A model generated the notes under the pieces. It worked only from the letters and a program-made list of their open reading frames with translations, did not search any database and was not told the origin of the DNA. Position numbers and translations under genes: made by a program. A stretch of DNA of 64,000 bases from Poseidonocella pacifica. Its GTDB lineage: Bacteria; Pseudomonadota; Alphaproteobacteria; Rhodobacterales; Rhodobacteraceae. Shown one piece after another: positions 18,516 to 28,192 of the stretch. Each line of letters begins with the position of its first letter. Position 1 is the stretch's first letter. The stretch spans positions 558,001 to 622,000 of the forward strand of contig NZ_FOJU01000002.1 in NCBI RefSeq assembly GCF_900111875.1, given 5' to 3'.

Positions 18516-19006
18516 CCCCACAGGATATGGTCCTCACCCCGCTCGGAGTGCGCTTTCACGGGCGGCTCTTTCCCTGTGCCATCGGGCGCGGCGGTATCAC
18601 GAGCAACAAACGCGAAGGCGATGGCGCCACGCCGCGCGGAGTTCACCGCATCACCGGCCTGCTCTATCGCCCCGACCGGCTCGCCCGCCCCGCGCCCTGG
18701 GCCGCGCCTATCGGCCCGACGGACCTTTGGTCGGACGATGCCGGGGATGCGCAGTACAACAGCCTCGTTCAAGCGCCCTACGCCCATAGCCATGAGCGCC
18801 TGCGCCGAGCGGACCCGCTCTATGACCTCGTCCTGCTTACCGATTGGAACTGGCCTGCATCGGTGCCCGGCCGTGGCTCCGCGATTTTTCTTCATCAGTG
18901 GCGGCGCCCGCGCTTCCCCACGGAGGGCTGCATCGCCTTTCGGCGGGATCACCTGCAAGAAATCGCAGCGCTGGCGCACCCCGGAACACGACTCATCGTG
19001 GCCTGA
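18512..19006 (+). CDS. L,D-transpeptidase (YkuD-type) catalytic domain protein
   Basis: This 164-residue protein carries the YkuD catalytic signature, with a histidine in FLHQWRRP and the cysteine in PTEGCIAFRR (Cys about residue 141). Such enzymes make meso-DAP cross-links in peptidoglycan or tether proteins to it. No signal peptide or membrane helix is visible, which is common for this short subgroup and leaves its site of action open. The GTG start overlaps ribA by four bases, implying coupled translation. Confidence 0.85.
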   Translation: MTPQDMVLTPLGVRFHGRLFPCAIGRGGITSNKREGDGATPRGVHRITGLLYRPDRLARPAPWAAPIGPTDLWSDDAGDAQYNSLVQAPYAHSHERLRRADPLYDLVLLTDWNWPASVPGRGSAIFLHQWRRPRFPTEGCIAFRRDHLQEIAALAHPGTRLIVA

Positions 19007-19284
19007 CTGTCCATTTCCGACATCTTCGGAATCAGCATGATTCGCCCAAAATCTCAGCAGTTTTTCAACCTTGCCATTGCGTGAGCCAAGAGCTTGGCCA
19101 GTTTGCGACATGCCGCTGTTTTTGCCCGCCCTTGGCACGAATTTATCTCAATTGACGCAAGGGCGAATGAGGGCACAAATGCGGCGTCGAGCGAGGAGGC
19201 TCGACCACCGAATCACCCGGGAATCAGACCAACCAGGGCCGGCCGAGCTTTGCCGCCGGCGGCCCCCTTTTGAGGATTATCTTC
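19007..19284 (+). other. Long leader of the OxlT-like gene with two hairpins
   Basis: This 278-bp stretch has no convincing gene. It contains a perfect 7-bp hairpin at 19186-19205 (GTCGAGC/GCTCGAC) and a 6-bp GC hairpin at 19236-19265 (GGGCCG/CGGCCC), the second ending a few bases before the ribosome site of the transporter gene. They could form a regulatory leader or the terminator of the ribA transcript. No T run follows the first. Confidence 0.4.
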
Positions 19285-20586
19285 ATGTCGGATTACGATC
19301 GAGCGCCTGTCGGGGAGGCAGGCCTTGTTCCGGCAAACCGCTGGCTACAACTTGTCGCCGGGGTCGCCTGTATGGTTGCGGCATCGAACGTCCAGTATTC
19401 TTGGACGCTCTTCGTTCCCGCAATTCAGGAAGCCCACGACTGGAGCCGCGCGGCGATCCAGACTGCCTTTACCATCTTCGTTCTCTGCCAGACCTGGAGC
19501 ACGCCCCTGGTCGGTCACTTCATCGACAAACACGGCCCCCGCGCACTCGTTATGCTGGGCGGCATCCTCATCGCCATCGCCTGGATCATCAACTCCATGA
19601 CCGGCACGCTTTCGGGCTTCTATCTGGGCGGTGCAATTGGCGGCTTCGGTGTGGCTTGCGTCTATTCAAGCTGCATCAACAACGCGCTGAAATGGTTCCC
19701 TGACAAGCGCGGCCTTGCGGTGGGCCTGACCGCTGGCGGTTACGGCGCGGGCACGATCTTTACGATCATCCCCATCCGCAACATGATTGAAAGCACTGGC
19801 TATTCGAGCGCGTTCTTCACCTTCGCGCTTATTCAGGGTGTCGCTGTCTTTGCGTTGGCATGGCTGCTCAAGGCACCACGGGCCGATCAGGTCGTGTTCT
19901 CCGATACCATCGCACAGACGCGTCGCAACTACACCCTGCAAGAAGCACTGCAAACGCCCGTCTTCTGGGTCATGCTCGCCATGTTCACTGCCACGGTGAC
20001 GGGCGGCCTGATGGCTGTCGCGCAGCTTGGCCCCATGGCCGAGGATCTTGGGGTCAAGGATCAGGTCGTCTTCTGGGGCATGGCTGCTCTGCCGCTCGCC
20101 CTGATGCTCGACCGGGTAATGAACGGCCTGTCGCGCCCGCTGTTCGGCTACATCTCCGACCGGATTGGCCGGGAGCCGACGATGTTCATCGCCTTCTCGC
20201 TCGAAGGGATCGGTATCTTCGCCCTCGCCCATATGGGCCACAACCCCTACGCCTTCGTGCTGTTGTCGGGCCTCGTGTTCATCGCTTGGGGCGAGGTGTA
20301 TTCGCTCTTTTCGGCCACGGCGTCTGACGTCTTTGGAACCAAGCATATCGGCAAGATCTACGGCGCGCTCTATACGGCAAAGGGTATCGCCGCACTGCTC
20401 GTGCCGGTGGGCAACCTGGTGATGGAGGCCACCGGCGGGTGGACCACCGTTCTGCTTGCCATGGCATGTCTCGACGCCTTCGCGGCTATCTGCGCCATTG
20501 CGGTTCTGCGGCCAATGATCAAACGGCACCACATGCGGAATGGCATGACGGAGGCCGATTTGAAACATTCAGCCGTGGCTCACTGA
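19285..20586 (+). CDS. oxlT: OxlT-like MFS antiporter (oxalate/formate family)
   Basis: This 433-residue major facilitator protein has 12 predicted membrane helices. Its sequence resembles the oxalate/formate antiporter family, for example SNVQYSWTLFVPAIQEAHDWSR in helix 1-2 and the GHFIDKHGPR loop, but the substrate is not proven and other small mono- or dicarboxylates are possible. No formyl- or oxalyl-CoA genes are nearby. GAGG lies 9 bases before the ATG at 19285; a frame start at 19270 has poorer spacing. Confidence 0.8.
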   Translation: MSDYDRAPVGEAGLVPANRWLQLVAGVACMVAASNVQYSWTLFVPAIQEAHDWSRAAIQTAFTIFVLCQTWSTPLVGHFIDKHGPRALVMLGGILIAIAWIINSMTGTLSGFYLGGAIGGFGVACVYSSCINNALKWFPDKRGLAVGLTAGGYGAGTIFTIIPIRNMIESTGYSSAFFTFALIQGVAVFALAWLLKAPRADQVVFSDTIAQTRRNYTLQEALQTPVFWVMLAMFTATVTGGLMAVAQLGPMAEDLGVKDQVVFWGMAALPLALMLDRVMNGLSRPLFGYISDRIGREPTMFIAFSLEGIGIFALAHMGHNPYAFVLLSGLVFIAWGEVYSLFSATASDVFGTKHIGKIYGALYTAKGIAALLVPVGNLVMEATGGWTTVLLAMACLDAFAAICAIAVLRPMIKRHHMRNGMTEADLKHSAVAH

Positions 20587-20606
20587 CTTCCAACCAACGT
20601 AAAATG

Positions 20607-20634
20607 AAACGGCCCCCAATTCGGGGGCCGTTTT
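20607..20634 (+). terminator. Intrinsic terminator between oxlT and the BCCT gene
   Basis: An 8-bp GC stem extended by A/T pairs (AAACGGCCCCC and GGGGGCCGTTTT, loop AATTC) follows the transporter stop by about 20 bases. The symmetric A and T runs allow it to act on the convergent BCCT gene as well. Confidence 0.92.
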
Positions 20635-20642
20635 CGTCTGTA

Positions 20643-22286
20643 CTAGCTCTTTGCGCTCGCGATCGGCGGCGCCGTTGGATCGGCGCCATAAAGCTCACCC
20701 GGAAGTTCAGGCGGCATGGCATGATCTGCCTCTTCGTCATCACGGTATTTCTGATTGTGGCGATAGACCATCAGCGGATCCCATCGCAGCGCCTTTACCA
20801 GCCCGATCAGGATGAACATGACCACCACCGCAAACGGGAACCCGGCGACCACAGCCGCGGCCTGCAAGGCGTTGAGCCCGCCGACCAGCAGCAAGACCGA
20901 GGCCACACATCCCTCTGAGATCGCCCAGAAGATGCGCTGAACCTTCGGGGGATCAGGATCCCCGCCCGCCGTGAGCATGTCGATCACAAAGGAACCGGAA
21001 TCCGACGAGGTGACGAACCACAGGATGATCAGAACGACCGCGAAGCCAGACATCAGATCCGCCGCCGGAAAATAGTCCAGCAGCGCGAACATCGCGTCGC
21101 CATAGCTATTCTGGGTCGCCTCCACGAGCGATCGGTCCCCGCCAAGCGAAATGCGCAGCGCCGTGCCGCCAAAGGCGCAGAACCAGAAGAACATGATCGT
21201 GCAAGGCAGCAGCATCACCCCAAGCAGGAACTCGCGGATCGTCCGGCCCCGGCTGATCCGGGCAATGAAGACCCCCACAAACGGGGCCCATGAAACCCAC
21301 CAGGCCCAATAGAAGATCGTCCAGGAATTCTGCCAGGTGCCGCCTTCCTGCCAAGCTTCGGTCCACGTTCCCCAAGACACGAGATCGCGCAAGTAGGCCC
21401 CGTAGCTTTGCACGAAGAGGTCGAAAATGAAGAGCGTCGGTCCGACAATTAGGACGAAGCACAGGAAAACGAAACTCAGTGCGATATTGATGCTGGACAG
21501 CCGTTTGATCCCGCCATCGAGCCCTGCCACGACTGAGATGGTCGCGAGGCCGGTTATGACGGCGATGATGACGATCTGCGCACCGACGGATTGCGGCACA
21601 CCGAAGACCTCTCCCAGACCTGAGTTGATCTGCATCGCCCCCAGCCCGAGCGACGTGACGATGCCGAACATTGTCCCGAACACGGCAAGGATATCGACCA
21701 TGTCGCCAAGGGGGCCGTATATCCGGTCACCCAAGAGGGGATACAGGGCGGAACGGATGGTCAGCGGCAACCCTTTGCGGAAGTGAAAATATGCCAGTGC
21801 CAACGCTACGATGGCATAGACGGCCCATGCGTGGAATCCCCAGTGCATGAAGGAGATCACCATCGCCTGCCGCGCGGCGGCTTCCGTCTCTGGCTCCCCG
21901 GAAGGCGGCGCGAAATAGTGATACAGCGGTTCGGCCGCCCCCCAATAAATCAAACCAATCCCGACACCGGCGGAGAATAGCATCGCCGTCCAACTGAAGA
22001 GGCCATAGGCGGGCTTTTCGTTCATTCGGCCAAGGCGAATATCGCCGAAACGCCCGAAGGCGATCCAGCCAACCGCGATCAGCAAGATATTCACTTCGAG
22101 GATGAGGGCCCATCCGAGCGTTTCGGCAAGCCAGCCCTGCATCCCGGAGAAGATCTCATTTGCCAGATCATTGAAGAGCGCACCAAAGATTATGAACCCG
22201 ACGATCAGGACGGCCGACGTGATGAACACCCTCGGATTGACCTTCGGGAAAATAAACAGGCGACTCTGAGGTATCTTGTTGCTCAT
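20643..22286 (-). CDS. BCCT-family betaine/carnitine/choline transporter
   Basis: This 547-residue membrane protein with 12 predicted helices takes up quaternary ammonium osmolytes such as glycine betaine. The family signature in helix 8 is clear: FYWAWWVSWAPFVGVFIARI followed by SRGRTIREF. The start at 22286 has an AGAAGGGA site upstream; the frame extends to 22325 without support. It stands alone as a transcription unit. The substrate cannot be read from the sequence. Confidence 0.93.
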   Translation of the reverse strand: MSNKIPQSRLFIFPKVNPRVFITSAVLIVGFIIFGALFNDLANEIFSGMQGWLAETLGWALILEVNILLIAVGWIAFGRFGDIRLGRMNEKPAYGLFSWTAMLFSAGVGIGLIYWGAAEPLYHYFAPPSGEPETEAAARQAMVISFMHWGFHAWAVYAIVALALAYFHFRKGLPLTIRSALYPLLGDRIYGPLGDMVDILAVFGTMFGIVTSLGLGAMQINSGLGEVFGVPQSVGAQIVIIAVITGLATISVVAGLDGGIKRLSSINIALSFVFLCFVLIVGPTLFIFDLFVQSYGAYLRDLVSWGTWTEAWQEGGTWQNSWTIFYWAWWVSWAPFVGVFIARISRGRTIREFLLGVMLLPCTIMFFWFCAFGGTALRISLGGDRSLVEATQNSYGDAMFALLDYFPAADLMSGFAVVLIILWFVTSSDSGSFVIDMLTAGGDPDPPKVQRIFWAISEGCVASVLLLVGGLNALQAAAVVAGFPFAVVVMFILIGLVKALRWDPLMVYRHNQKYRDDEEADHAMPPELPGELYGADPTAPPIASAKS

Positions 22287-22471
22287 GCGCAATTCCCTTC
22301 TGATCCGGGCCATACGTGAGCCCACGTTGATACTTGGGGGGGAGATAGCGCGCCTGACCTGCGCAGCAAACCGACGTGGATCGGCCGCGTACCTTTCGGG
22401 ACGTGACGCGCGGGTCGCTGTGCGGTGTCCTTCAGCAGGATTGGTGCAACGCGGCCGATGAGACGGGGGTC

Positions 22472-23215
22472 TTAGTTTAGGTCAGTCTGAACCTGAAACC
22501 CGGCCTCTTGCATCAAACGATCAGACGCACTCTCAATGTCGGATTCGAGTTTGGCCATGAATGCCGAAATCGGCATCCCGGCCGGGATACGCGGAAGAAA
22601 CTCTACAACGGCAAGACCCGGGCGCCGCAAAAGACCCCTCCGGGGCCAAAACACGCCGACGTTCGTCGCGGCAGGCACGCAATCCAATCCGAACTGACCA
22701 TACAGCACTCCCGCCCCGACCTTGTAGGGAAGGCGCGCACCGGGGGCGACGCGGGTGCCTTGCGCATAGATCACCAGTTGCCCGGGGTTGTTCCGCCCCT
22801 GTTTAACTTCGGCCACCATCTGCTTCATGGCCTTGCCCCGTTTGCCGCGATCCACAGCGATGCACCCGACGCGACGGGCGTATTGGCCGAAAATGGGCGT
22901 CATCAAAAGCTCTTGCTTCATGATGAAGCGCGCCCGCGGAAGTGCGGCATAGATCAATATGATATCGAGGAACGACTGATGCTTTGCCGCGATCAGCACG
23001 TCATCCGTGGGAACCTCCCCCCGAACTTCGGAACGCAGCCCCACCATCCAGCGCGCGGTCCAACGAACCCACTGGGAGTAGCTGCGGCACGCCATGCGGG
23101 CGCCACGGTTCGAGAGGAGCGCCCAAGGGGCAAATCCGATCCCGATCACCGCCATCGCCAGATACATCTGGCCGATGAACAGCGCCGATCGCACTACTTG
23201 AAACGCATGACCCAT
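22472..23215 (-). CDS. plsC: Lysophospholipid acyltransferase (PlsC family)
   Basis: This 247-residue inner-membrane enzyme is a 1-acyl-glycerol-3-phosphate acyltransferase type. The catalytic HX4D-like motif reads KHQSFLDI (about residues 77-84), and the acceptor-binding block is seen as QLVIYAQGTRVAPG. An N-terminal hydrophobic helix anchors it. Its start overlaps the ftsX stop by one base (TGATG), so it is coupled to ftsEX. The open frame extends upstream to 23581, but that part is ftsX read in another frame. Confidence 0.92.
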   Translation of the reverse strand: MGHAFQVVRSALFIGQMYLAMAVIGIGFAPWALLSNRGARMACRSYSQWVRWTARWMVGLRSEVRGEVPTDDVLIAAKHQSFLDIILIYAALPRARFIMKQELLMTPIFGQYARRVGCIAVDRGKRGKAMKQMVAEVKQGRNNPGQLVIYAQGTRVAPGARLPYKVGAGVLYGQFGLDCVPAATNVGVFWPRRGLLRRPGLAVVEFLPRIPAGMPISAFMAKLESDIESASDRLMQEAGFQVQTDLN

Positions 23216-24114
23216 CAGGACAATCCTCTTAAGGTGCGAAAGGCCGCTCGGCGGGTCGCGGCAAATGCAACAAGCGCCGCGAGTGGCGGGATGGCAAACG
23301 GGACGAGCCAATCGAGGTTCGCAAACCCGATCCCGGTCAGGAAACTCATCGGAGCGTCCGGCAAAAGTGCACTTGCGATCAGGCCAAGCCCGGTGCCCAC
23401 GGCAGCACCGGTCAGGGTGCGAAACGTAAACCGCCGGATGAAGGCACGGGCGATATAGTCGTCGCGCGCGCCGATCAACCGAAGAACGGAAATGACCTGC
23501 GCATTGGCTGCAAGGGAGACACTGGCGGCGAGCGTCACGATGGCCGCCATGGTAGCGCCAATAAGCACCATCGCCCCCCAACCCAGCCAGCGGAGCGCCC
23601 GCGCCGCTGCGAGAAAGGGCTTCCGCCAGCTTTCGTGATCGTCCAGCATTGCGCCCGGCACTTCCCCTTCGAGACGCAACCGGAGGCCTTCGGCATCGAA
23701 CCCCTCGGGCGTTTTCTCAATCTCGATCAACTGCGGGATAGGGAGCGACTCAAGCTGCAGATCAGGACCGAACCACGGCTCCAGCAACGCGCGCTGTTCC
23801 TCTTCAGTCAACGCTTGGGCGGAGGCAACGCCCGGCGTTTGCTCCAGCACGCGAAGCGCGGCCTCCGTGCGTTCCTGCATCGTGTCGAGCGGCCCGTCGA
23901 TACGCAATGTGGCTGACCGTGCGAGCGCGCCCCCCCAGTCATCCGCGAGCCGCCCGGCAGAAAGCGCAAGGGCGAGCGCCATTACCGCGAGAAACCCCAT
24001 GGCAGCAGCGCTAAAGATGGTGAGGCGAACCGTGTAGCCTGAGGGCGGCACCACACGATCCCCGCTCGCATCACCACGCCAAAGTATGCGCAAGTCCCGA
24101 AGAAACGCCTTCAA
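23215..24114 (-). CDS. ftsX: Cell division protein FtsX
   Basis: This 299-residue integral membrane partner of FtsE relays cytoplasmic ATPase action to periplasmic peptidoglycan hydrolase activators at the septum. One helix lies near residues 32-52, then a periplasmic domain (about 60-170), then three helices, matching the FtsX plan (for example GWGAMVLIGATMAAIVTLAAS and the RLIGARDDYIARAFIRRF cytoplasmic loop). It overlaps ftsE by four bases and plsC by one. Confidence 0.93.
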   Translation of the reverse strand: MKAFLRDLRILWRGDASGDRVVPPSGYTVRLTIFSAAAMGFLAVMALALALSAGRLADDWGGALARSATLRIDGPLDTMQERTEAALRVLEQTPGVASAQALTEEEQRALLEPWFGPDLQLESLPIPQLIEIEKTPEGFDAEGLRLRLEGEVPGAMLDDHESWRKPFLAAARALRWLGWGAMVLIGATMAAIVTLAASVSLAANAQVISVLRLIGARDDYIARAFIRRFTFRTLTGAAVGTGLGLIASALLPDAPMSFLTGIGFANLDWLVPFAIPPLAALVAFAATRRAAFRTLRGLS

Positions 24115-24794
24115 AGGTCCGCTCCCGCAAATTGCAGACGTCGGTTTGAAATCCGCAAGACCCGCACCTGCGTCTGGGTCTTGGCCGCGCGGATCAAAGC
24201 AAGATCGTGCGAGGCAACCAGAACGGATTTCCCCATCCGGTTGAGTTCAACCAAAAGCCGCAACAGTCGCTGCGACATCTCCCAATCCACATTCCCGGTC
24301 GGCTCATCCGCAAGGATCACATCCGGCGAAAGGATCACCGCTCGGGCGAGTGCCGCCCTCTGACGTTCACCGCCGGAAAGCTCGGGAGGTGTCGCCTTGG
24401 CGCGATGGGTCAGACCGACCCACGCCAAGAGCTCATCAAGATTGGCTTTTTGCGCGCGCATATCCTGCCCCGCCACCGTGAGCGGCAAGGAGATGTTCTC
24501 CGCCACTGTGAGGTGGTCCAGAAATCGCGCATCCTGCGGGACAAGGCCAATTCGCCGCCGCGCCCCGGCGAGCGCATCGCGCGTCATGCCTGGCAGGCGC
24601 TGGCCAAAGAGTTCGACGCGCCCCGAGGTCGGGACGAGTTCGCCAAAGCACATCTTGAGCAGGGTCGTCTTTCCCGCGCCCGATGGCCCGGTGAGGAAAT
24701 GAAACGATCCTGGCGCGAGTTCGAGCGTCACGCCCGCCAGCAATTCACCGCCGCCATAACTATAGGCCACGTTATCGAGTGCAATCACCAACAT
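24111..24794 (-). CDS. ftsE: Cell division ATP-binding protein FtsE
   Basis: This 227-residue ABC ATPase has Walker A (GPSGAGKTTLLK, about residues 38-49), signature LSGGERQRAALARA, Walker B VILADEPTGNVDWE and the switch histidine in LVASHD. It forms the FtsEX complex with the overlapping ftsX product. The order ftsE-ftsX-plsC is an operon, divergent from the zinc-ribbon gene across 177 bp. Confidence 0.95.
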   Translation of the reverse strand: MLVIALDNVAYSYGGGELLAGVTLELAPGSFHFLTGPSGAGKTTLLKMCFGELVPTSGRVELFGQRLPGMTRDALAGARRRIGLVPQDARFLDHLTVAENISLPLTVAGQDMRAQKANLDELLAWVGLTHRAKATPPELSGGERQRAALARAVILSPDVILADEPTGNVDWEMSQRLLRLLVELNRMGKSVLVASHDLALIRAAKTQTQVRVLRISNRRLQFAGADL

Positions 24795-24971
24795 ACCCCC
24801 GGGGTCCGGGCCGCCCGCAGGGCCCTTTGTTCCCCTTCTGCCTCAGTCTCTTGCGTGTTTCAATCCGGTCTGCGCCGCGACACTTTCCATCGGTGCGCGC
24901 TGAGGCTACAAGCGCGGCAAAGGCCAAGGGTGCGCCGGCGCACCCGTCAGGATAGAGCAGAAGGGTGTGTC

Positions 24972-25604
24972 ATGCGGCTCACTTGCCCCAATTGCGGCGC
25001 GGAATACGAGGTCCCGGAGGAAGCGATTCCCCTGAGCGGGCGGGATGTGCAATGTTCCAACTGCTCAACGCAGTGGTTCCAACTCCCCGCTGAATTCGAG
25101 GACGAAGAAGAGTTTGACCCGGCCCCGGAGCCTCAACCGACCGCGACGGATGAGATGCCCAGCCCGCCGCGCGATCTTGATCCCGCAGTTGCCGCGATCT
25201 TGCGCGAAGAAGTTGTATTCGAGGAGCGCAGACGCGCTGAAGAAGCGCAAGCTGCGGAGTTGGCCCGCGCCAAGGCTGAGGCTGAGGCGGCTGTTGCATC
25301 TCCTGCGCCCCCTCGCGCCCAAGAGCGGAGCGAGTTGCCTGACGTCGCCGAAATTGCCTCCTCCTTCCATGAGGAGCCCGCAGCCGAACAGACGCCCAAG
25401 AGACCATCGGGTTTCCGTCGCGGCTTTCTGGTGACACTGTCGCTGGCGGCAATTGCGCTTGTAATTTATGCCTTTGCTGCCGAAATCGGAACCACCATTC
25501 CTGAACTGCAGGGCCCGCTCGAAAGCTACGTTCAAACTATCAACGAGTGGCGCAATGCACTCGATACGTTGCTGGTACGCGTCTTGCGGGGCGCCGGGCT
25601 CTAG
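24972..25604 (+). CDS. Zinc-ribbon (MJ0042-type) single-span membrane protein
   Basis: This 210-residue protein starts with a zinc ribbon (CPNCGAEYEVPEEAIP then VQCSNCSTQWFQ; four cysteines within residues 5-36). An acidic, proline- and alanine-rich linker follows (about 40-150), then one membrane helix (LVTLSLAAIALVIYAFAAEI, about 155-175) and a short tail. It resembles proteins found next to ftsE in related genomes, but its function is unknown. The stop codon shares the palindrome CTAG with the stop of the convergent TIGR02302 gene. Confidence 0.82.
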   Translation: MRLTCPNCGAEYEVPEEAIPLSGRDVQCSNCSTQWFQLPAEFEDEEEFDPAPEPQPTATDEMPSPPRDLDPAVAAILREEVVFEERRRAEEAQAAELARAKAEAEAAVASPAPPRAQERSELPDVAEIASSFHEEPAAEQTPKRPSGFRRGFLVTLSLAAIALVIYAFAAEIGTTIPELQGPLESYVQTINEWRNALDTLLVRVLRGAGL

Positions 25605-28156
25605 AAACGGTCAAGCAAGCGCCGGAGATAATCTCGCTCCTGCTCGCTTCGCTCCCCATCCCCTGACCGGCGGCGGATTTCGTCAAGAAGCTCGCGCGCC
25701 CGGCGATAAACGTCTTCACCCTGAAGCAGGTTTTCCTGCGTGCCCACTTCCCCGCCTTCGCCAGTGCTGCGGCCCAGCGGGTCACGGCGGCTGCTGTCCG
25801 GTTGGCCCATCGCCTCACCCTGACCGCCGCCACCGCCTTGTTGCTGCTGTTGGGCCATGGCCTCGCCCATGTTGCGAATCCCTTCGCGCAGCGCATCCAT
25901 CGCCTCGGCCTGTCGGTCGATTGCCTCGGGGATATCATCTCCGCGCAAGGCCTCCTCCGCGCCATCCATTGCTCGCCCGGCCCGGTCGAGAGCATCGCGC
26001 GCGGCCTCGCCTTCTTCGCCGCTCAGGCTTGGCAATCCATCACGCTGGCGCTGCAGTTCGTCCCGCAGAGCGCCCTGCCGGTTGGCAAGTTCGTCCGCGC
26101 CGGGGGTGCCTCCCTGGCCGTTCTCGCCGGTTCCCGGCTGGCCGGGCTGTCCCTGCCCTTGCCCCTGCCCTTGTCCCTGCCCTTGTCCCTGTTGGCCGGG
26201 CTCCCCTTGCCCCGAGCCGAATTGCTCCTGCAGTTCGCTGAAGGATTCGTCCGAGAGGCCTTGTTGCTCACGCAGGGTTTCAGCCAACCCTTCCATCGCC
26301 TGCTGCCCCGGGCTTTGCTGGCCCTGACCTTGGCCCTGCGCCATACGCATGTTTTCCATCATCTGGCGGAACTGTTCGAGCAGCGCTTCGGCCTCCTCCA
26401 TCCGGCCCTCTTCCATGAGTTCCTGAATGCGATCCATCATGTCCTGCATATCTTGCTGGCTAAGCTGCATGGCGTCGGGATCCATGGGCGGTTGGCTTTC
26501 GGCGCTTTGCTGGTCCTGATTGCGCTGCATTTCTTGTGCCAGTTGCCGCATGAAATCGCGCATCGCATCGCGTAGCTCGTTCATAAGCTCAGCGATTTCC
26601 TCGTCGGAGGCGCCATTTTCCATCGCTTCCGAAAGGCGATCCTGAGCCCTGCGCAATCGCTCTCGAGCGTCGTCCAGATCGCCCTCTTCCAGAAGGATCG
26701 CGAGATTCCATAGCGCTTCGGCGAACTCGGCTTGCTCCGCATCGCTCATCGAGGCGCCCGCGCTCTCTATGCGCCGCATCAGCGTGCGCATCCGGAGGTA
26801 TGCCCCCTCATTGCGGAACACCTCGTCAGGCCGATGAGAGATCGCGCGCAGAAGCAGTGCGATGTTTGGAGCATTGGACCGCGCCCAGAGCAACGCCTGT
26901 CTCTGCTCAATGACAGCGGAGGCCATGGGATCGAAAAAGCGCCGCCCGGGCAGTGTTACATGCAGCGGCGTGGTGCGGCCAACCTGTCCCAAGGCGTCTT
27001 CGGCCTCGAAAGAGATGACGACCGGCAACTGCGCGAAAGGATGCTCCGAGAGGTTCTCTACGAGTTGTTCTTCAAAAGCCGAACGGTCGCCCGCAAGTGG
27101 AAGGGGCAGGTCGAGCACAATTGCCTCGCGCGGCTCGGGTTCGGCGGCACGGCCATATCGACGATCCACCGACGGCAGGTCCAGCGCGATGGTCGCCCGC
27201 CCGGCGACCACTCCGAAGTCATCCTCTGCCCGGAAAGGTTGGCGCATTTCTCCATCGGCTTCTGCGGACAAAGCACCACCGACCTCGATGGACGGTGGCG
27301 CGTCTGCCTCCATTGACAGATCCCAAGCGCGACCACCCTCTCCCTCGATGGCAAGTCGGCCGGATTGGGTAATGTCAAAGCTATAGCCATTTGGTGCAGG
27401 CGCTTCGGGATCGTGTGCCGGTTGTGCCGAAACACTCTGCTCGATCCGAAGGCTTCCTATCTCGCCGTAGAGTCTGACCGTAATGCGACTGCCTTGAGGA
27501 ACGGAGAGTTCTCCCGCGCGCTGGTCCGCCAGATAAAGCGTGGGTCGCCCGGTATAAGCGGGTGGCTCGATCCACCCCTCCCAACTTGGCCCCGAGGCGA
27601 GCGCAGTGCCCCCCGGCGCGAGGTCCGTGACCGTGCCAATCCGCAAGACTGAGCCAAACAACAGCGCCACAAAGAGCGCAAGCACCGCCACATAGCGCAG
27701 GGCATAGGGATCGCGCGGGGCAAGAACCAGATCGGGCTCCACCGCACGGGCCTCCGCGGCACGCGCAGCCATGCGTCTTTGGTGTGCTGCCCAAATCGCG
27801 CGGGACGCGGGATCGTCACGGCCAATCGCCGTATCGTCGGTCATGGCGGTGATCGGGCGACCGGGCATGGATCGGTCCAGACGGTCACGCGCCGCAGCGG
27901 CGGAGGGCCACCGAAACCGCCTGAACCCATACAGGAGGGAAAGCCCAACGCCGACGACCAGAATTGCCCCCAGTGCCCAGACGAGTTCCACGGCGATGAG
28001 ATCGTGGAGGCCGAGCGCAAGGGCGGCAATCCCGACAAACAGGACCGACCAGAAGGGCCAGAAAGCGCGCACAGCCGATTCCGCCAGCAGACCGAGCCGG
28101 GTCAGAAACAGGGGGCGACGCAGGGCGGCAAGGGTCGTGGTTTGGCGATCGCGCAT
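25601..28156 (-). CDS. TIGR02302-family low-complexity membrane protein
   Basis: This 851-residue protein has two or three N-terminal membrane helices (about 30-75 and again near 170-190), a predicted beta-rich central part, and a C-terminal third that is highly acidic and glutamine-rich with repeated (GQ)n (coded about 26150-26192). This pattern, and its place after lysA, match the alphaproteobacterial family TIGR02302, whose role is unknown. The ATG at 28156 follows GGGATGAG. The low-complexity region shows strand slippage-prone repeats. Confidence 0.88.
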   Translation of the reverse strand: MRDRQTTTLAALRRPLFLTRLGLLAESAVRAFWPFWSVLFVGIAALALGLHDLIAVELVWALGAILVVGVGLSLLYGFRRFRWPSAAAARDRLDRSMPGRPITAMTDDTAIGRDDPASRAIWAAHQRRMAARAAEARAVEPDLVLAPRDPYALRYVAVLALFVALLFGSVLRIGTVTDLAPGGTALASGPSWEGWIEPPAYTGRPTLYLADQRAGELSVPQGSRITVRLYGEIGSLRIEQSVSAQPAHDPEAPAPNGYSFDITQSGRLAIEGEGGRAWDLSMEADAPPSIEVGGALSAEADGEMRQPFRAEDDFGVVAGRATIALDLPSVDRRYGRAAEPEPREAIVLDLPLPLAGDRSAFEEQLVENLSEHPFAQLPVVISFEAEDALGQVGRTTPLHVTLPGRRFFDPMASAVIEQRQALLWARSNAPNIALLLRAISHRPDEVFRNEGAYLRMRTLMRRIESAGASMSDAEQAEFAEALWNLAILLEEGDLDDARERLRRAQDRLSEAMENGASDEEIAELMNELRDAMRDFMRQLAQEMQRNQDQQSAESQPPMDPDAMQLSQQDMQDMMDRIQELMEEGRMEEAEALLEQFRQMMENMRMAQGQGQGQQSPGQQAMEGLAETLREQQGLSDESFSELQEQFGSGQGEPGQQGQGQGQGQGQGQGQPGQPGTGENGQGGTPGADELANRQGALRDELQRQRDGLPSLSGEEGEAARDALDRAGRAMDGAEEALRGDDIPEAIDRQAEAMDALREGIRNMGEAMAQQQQQGGGGGQGEAMGQPDSSRRDPLGRSTGEGGEVGTQENLLQGEDVYRRARELLDEIRRRSGDGERSEQERDYLRRLLDRF

Positions 28157-28192
28157 CAACTCATCCCGATAGGGCCGTGACGCGGGGTCGCG

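Noticed and set aside
22472-23581. N-terminal extension of the PlsC-type protein
   Set aside because: The extra 122 codons overlap ftsX in another frame, and the TGATG junction at 23215 gives a natural start.
26150-26192. Short repeats that might suggest a CRISPR or satellite
   Set aside because: They code a Gly-Gln low-complexity run inside the TIGR02302 protein; there are no spacers.
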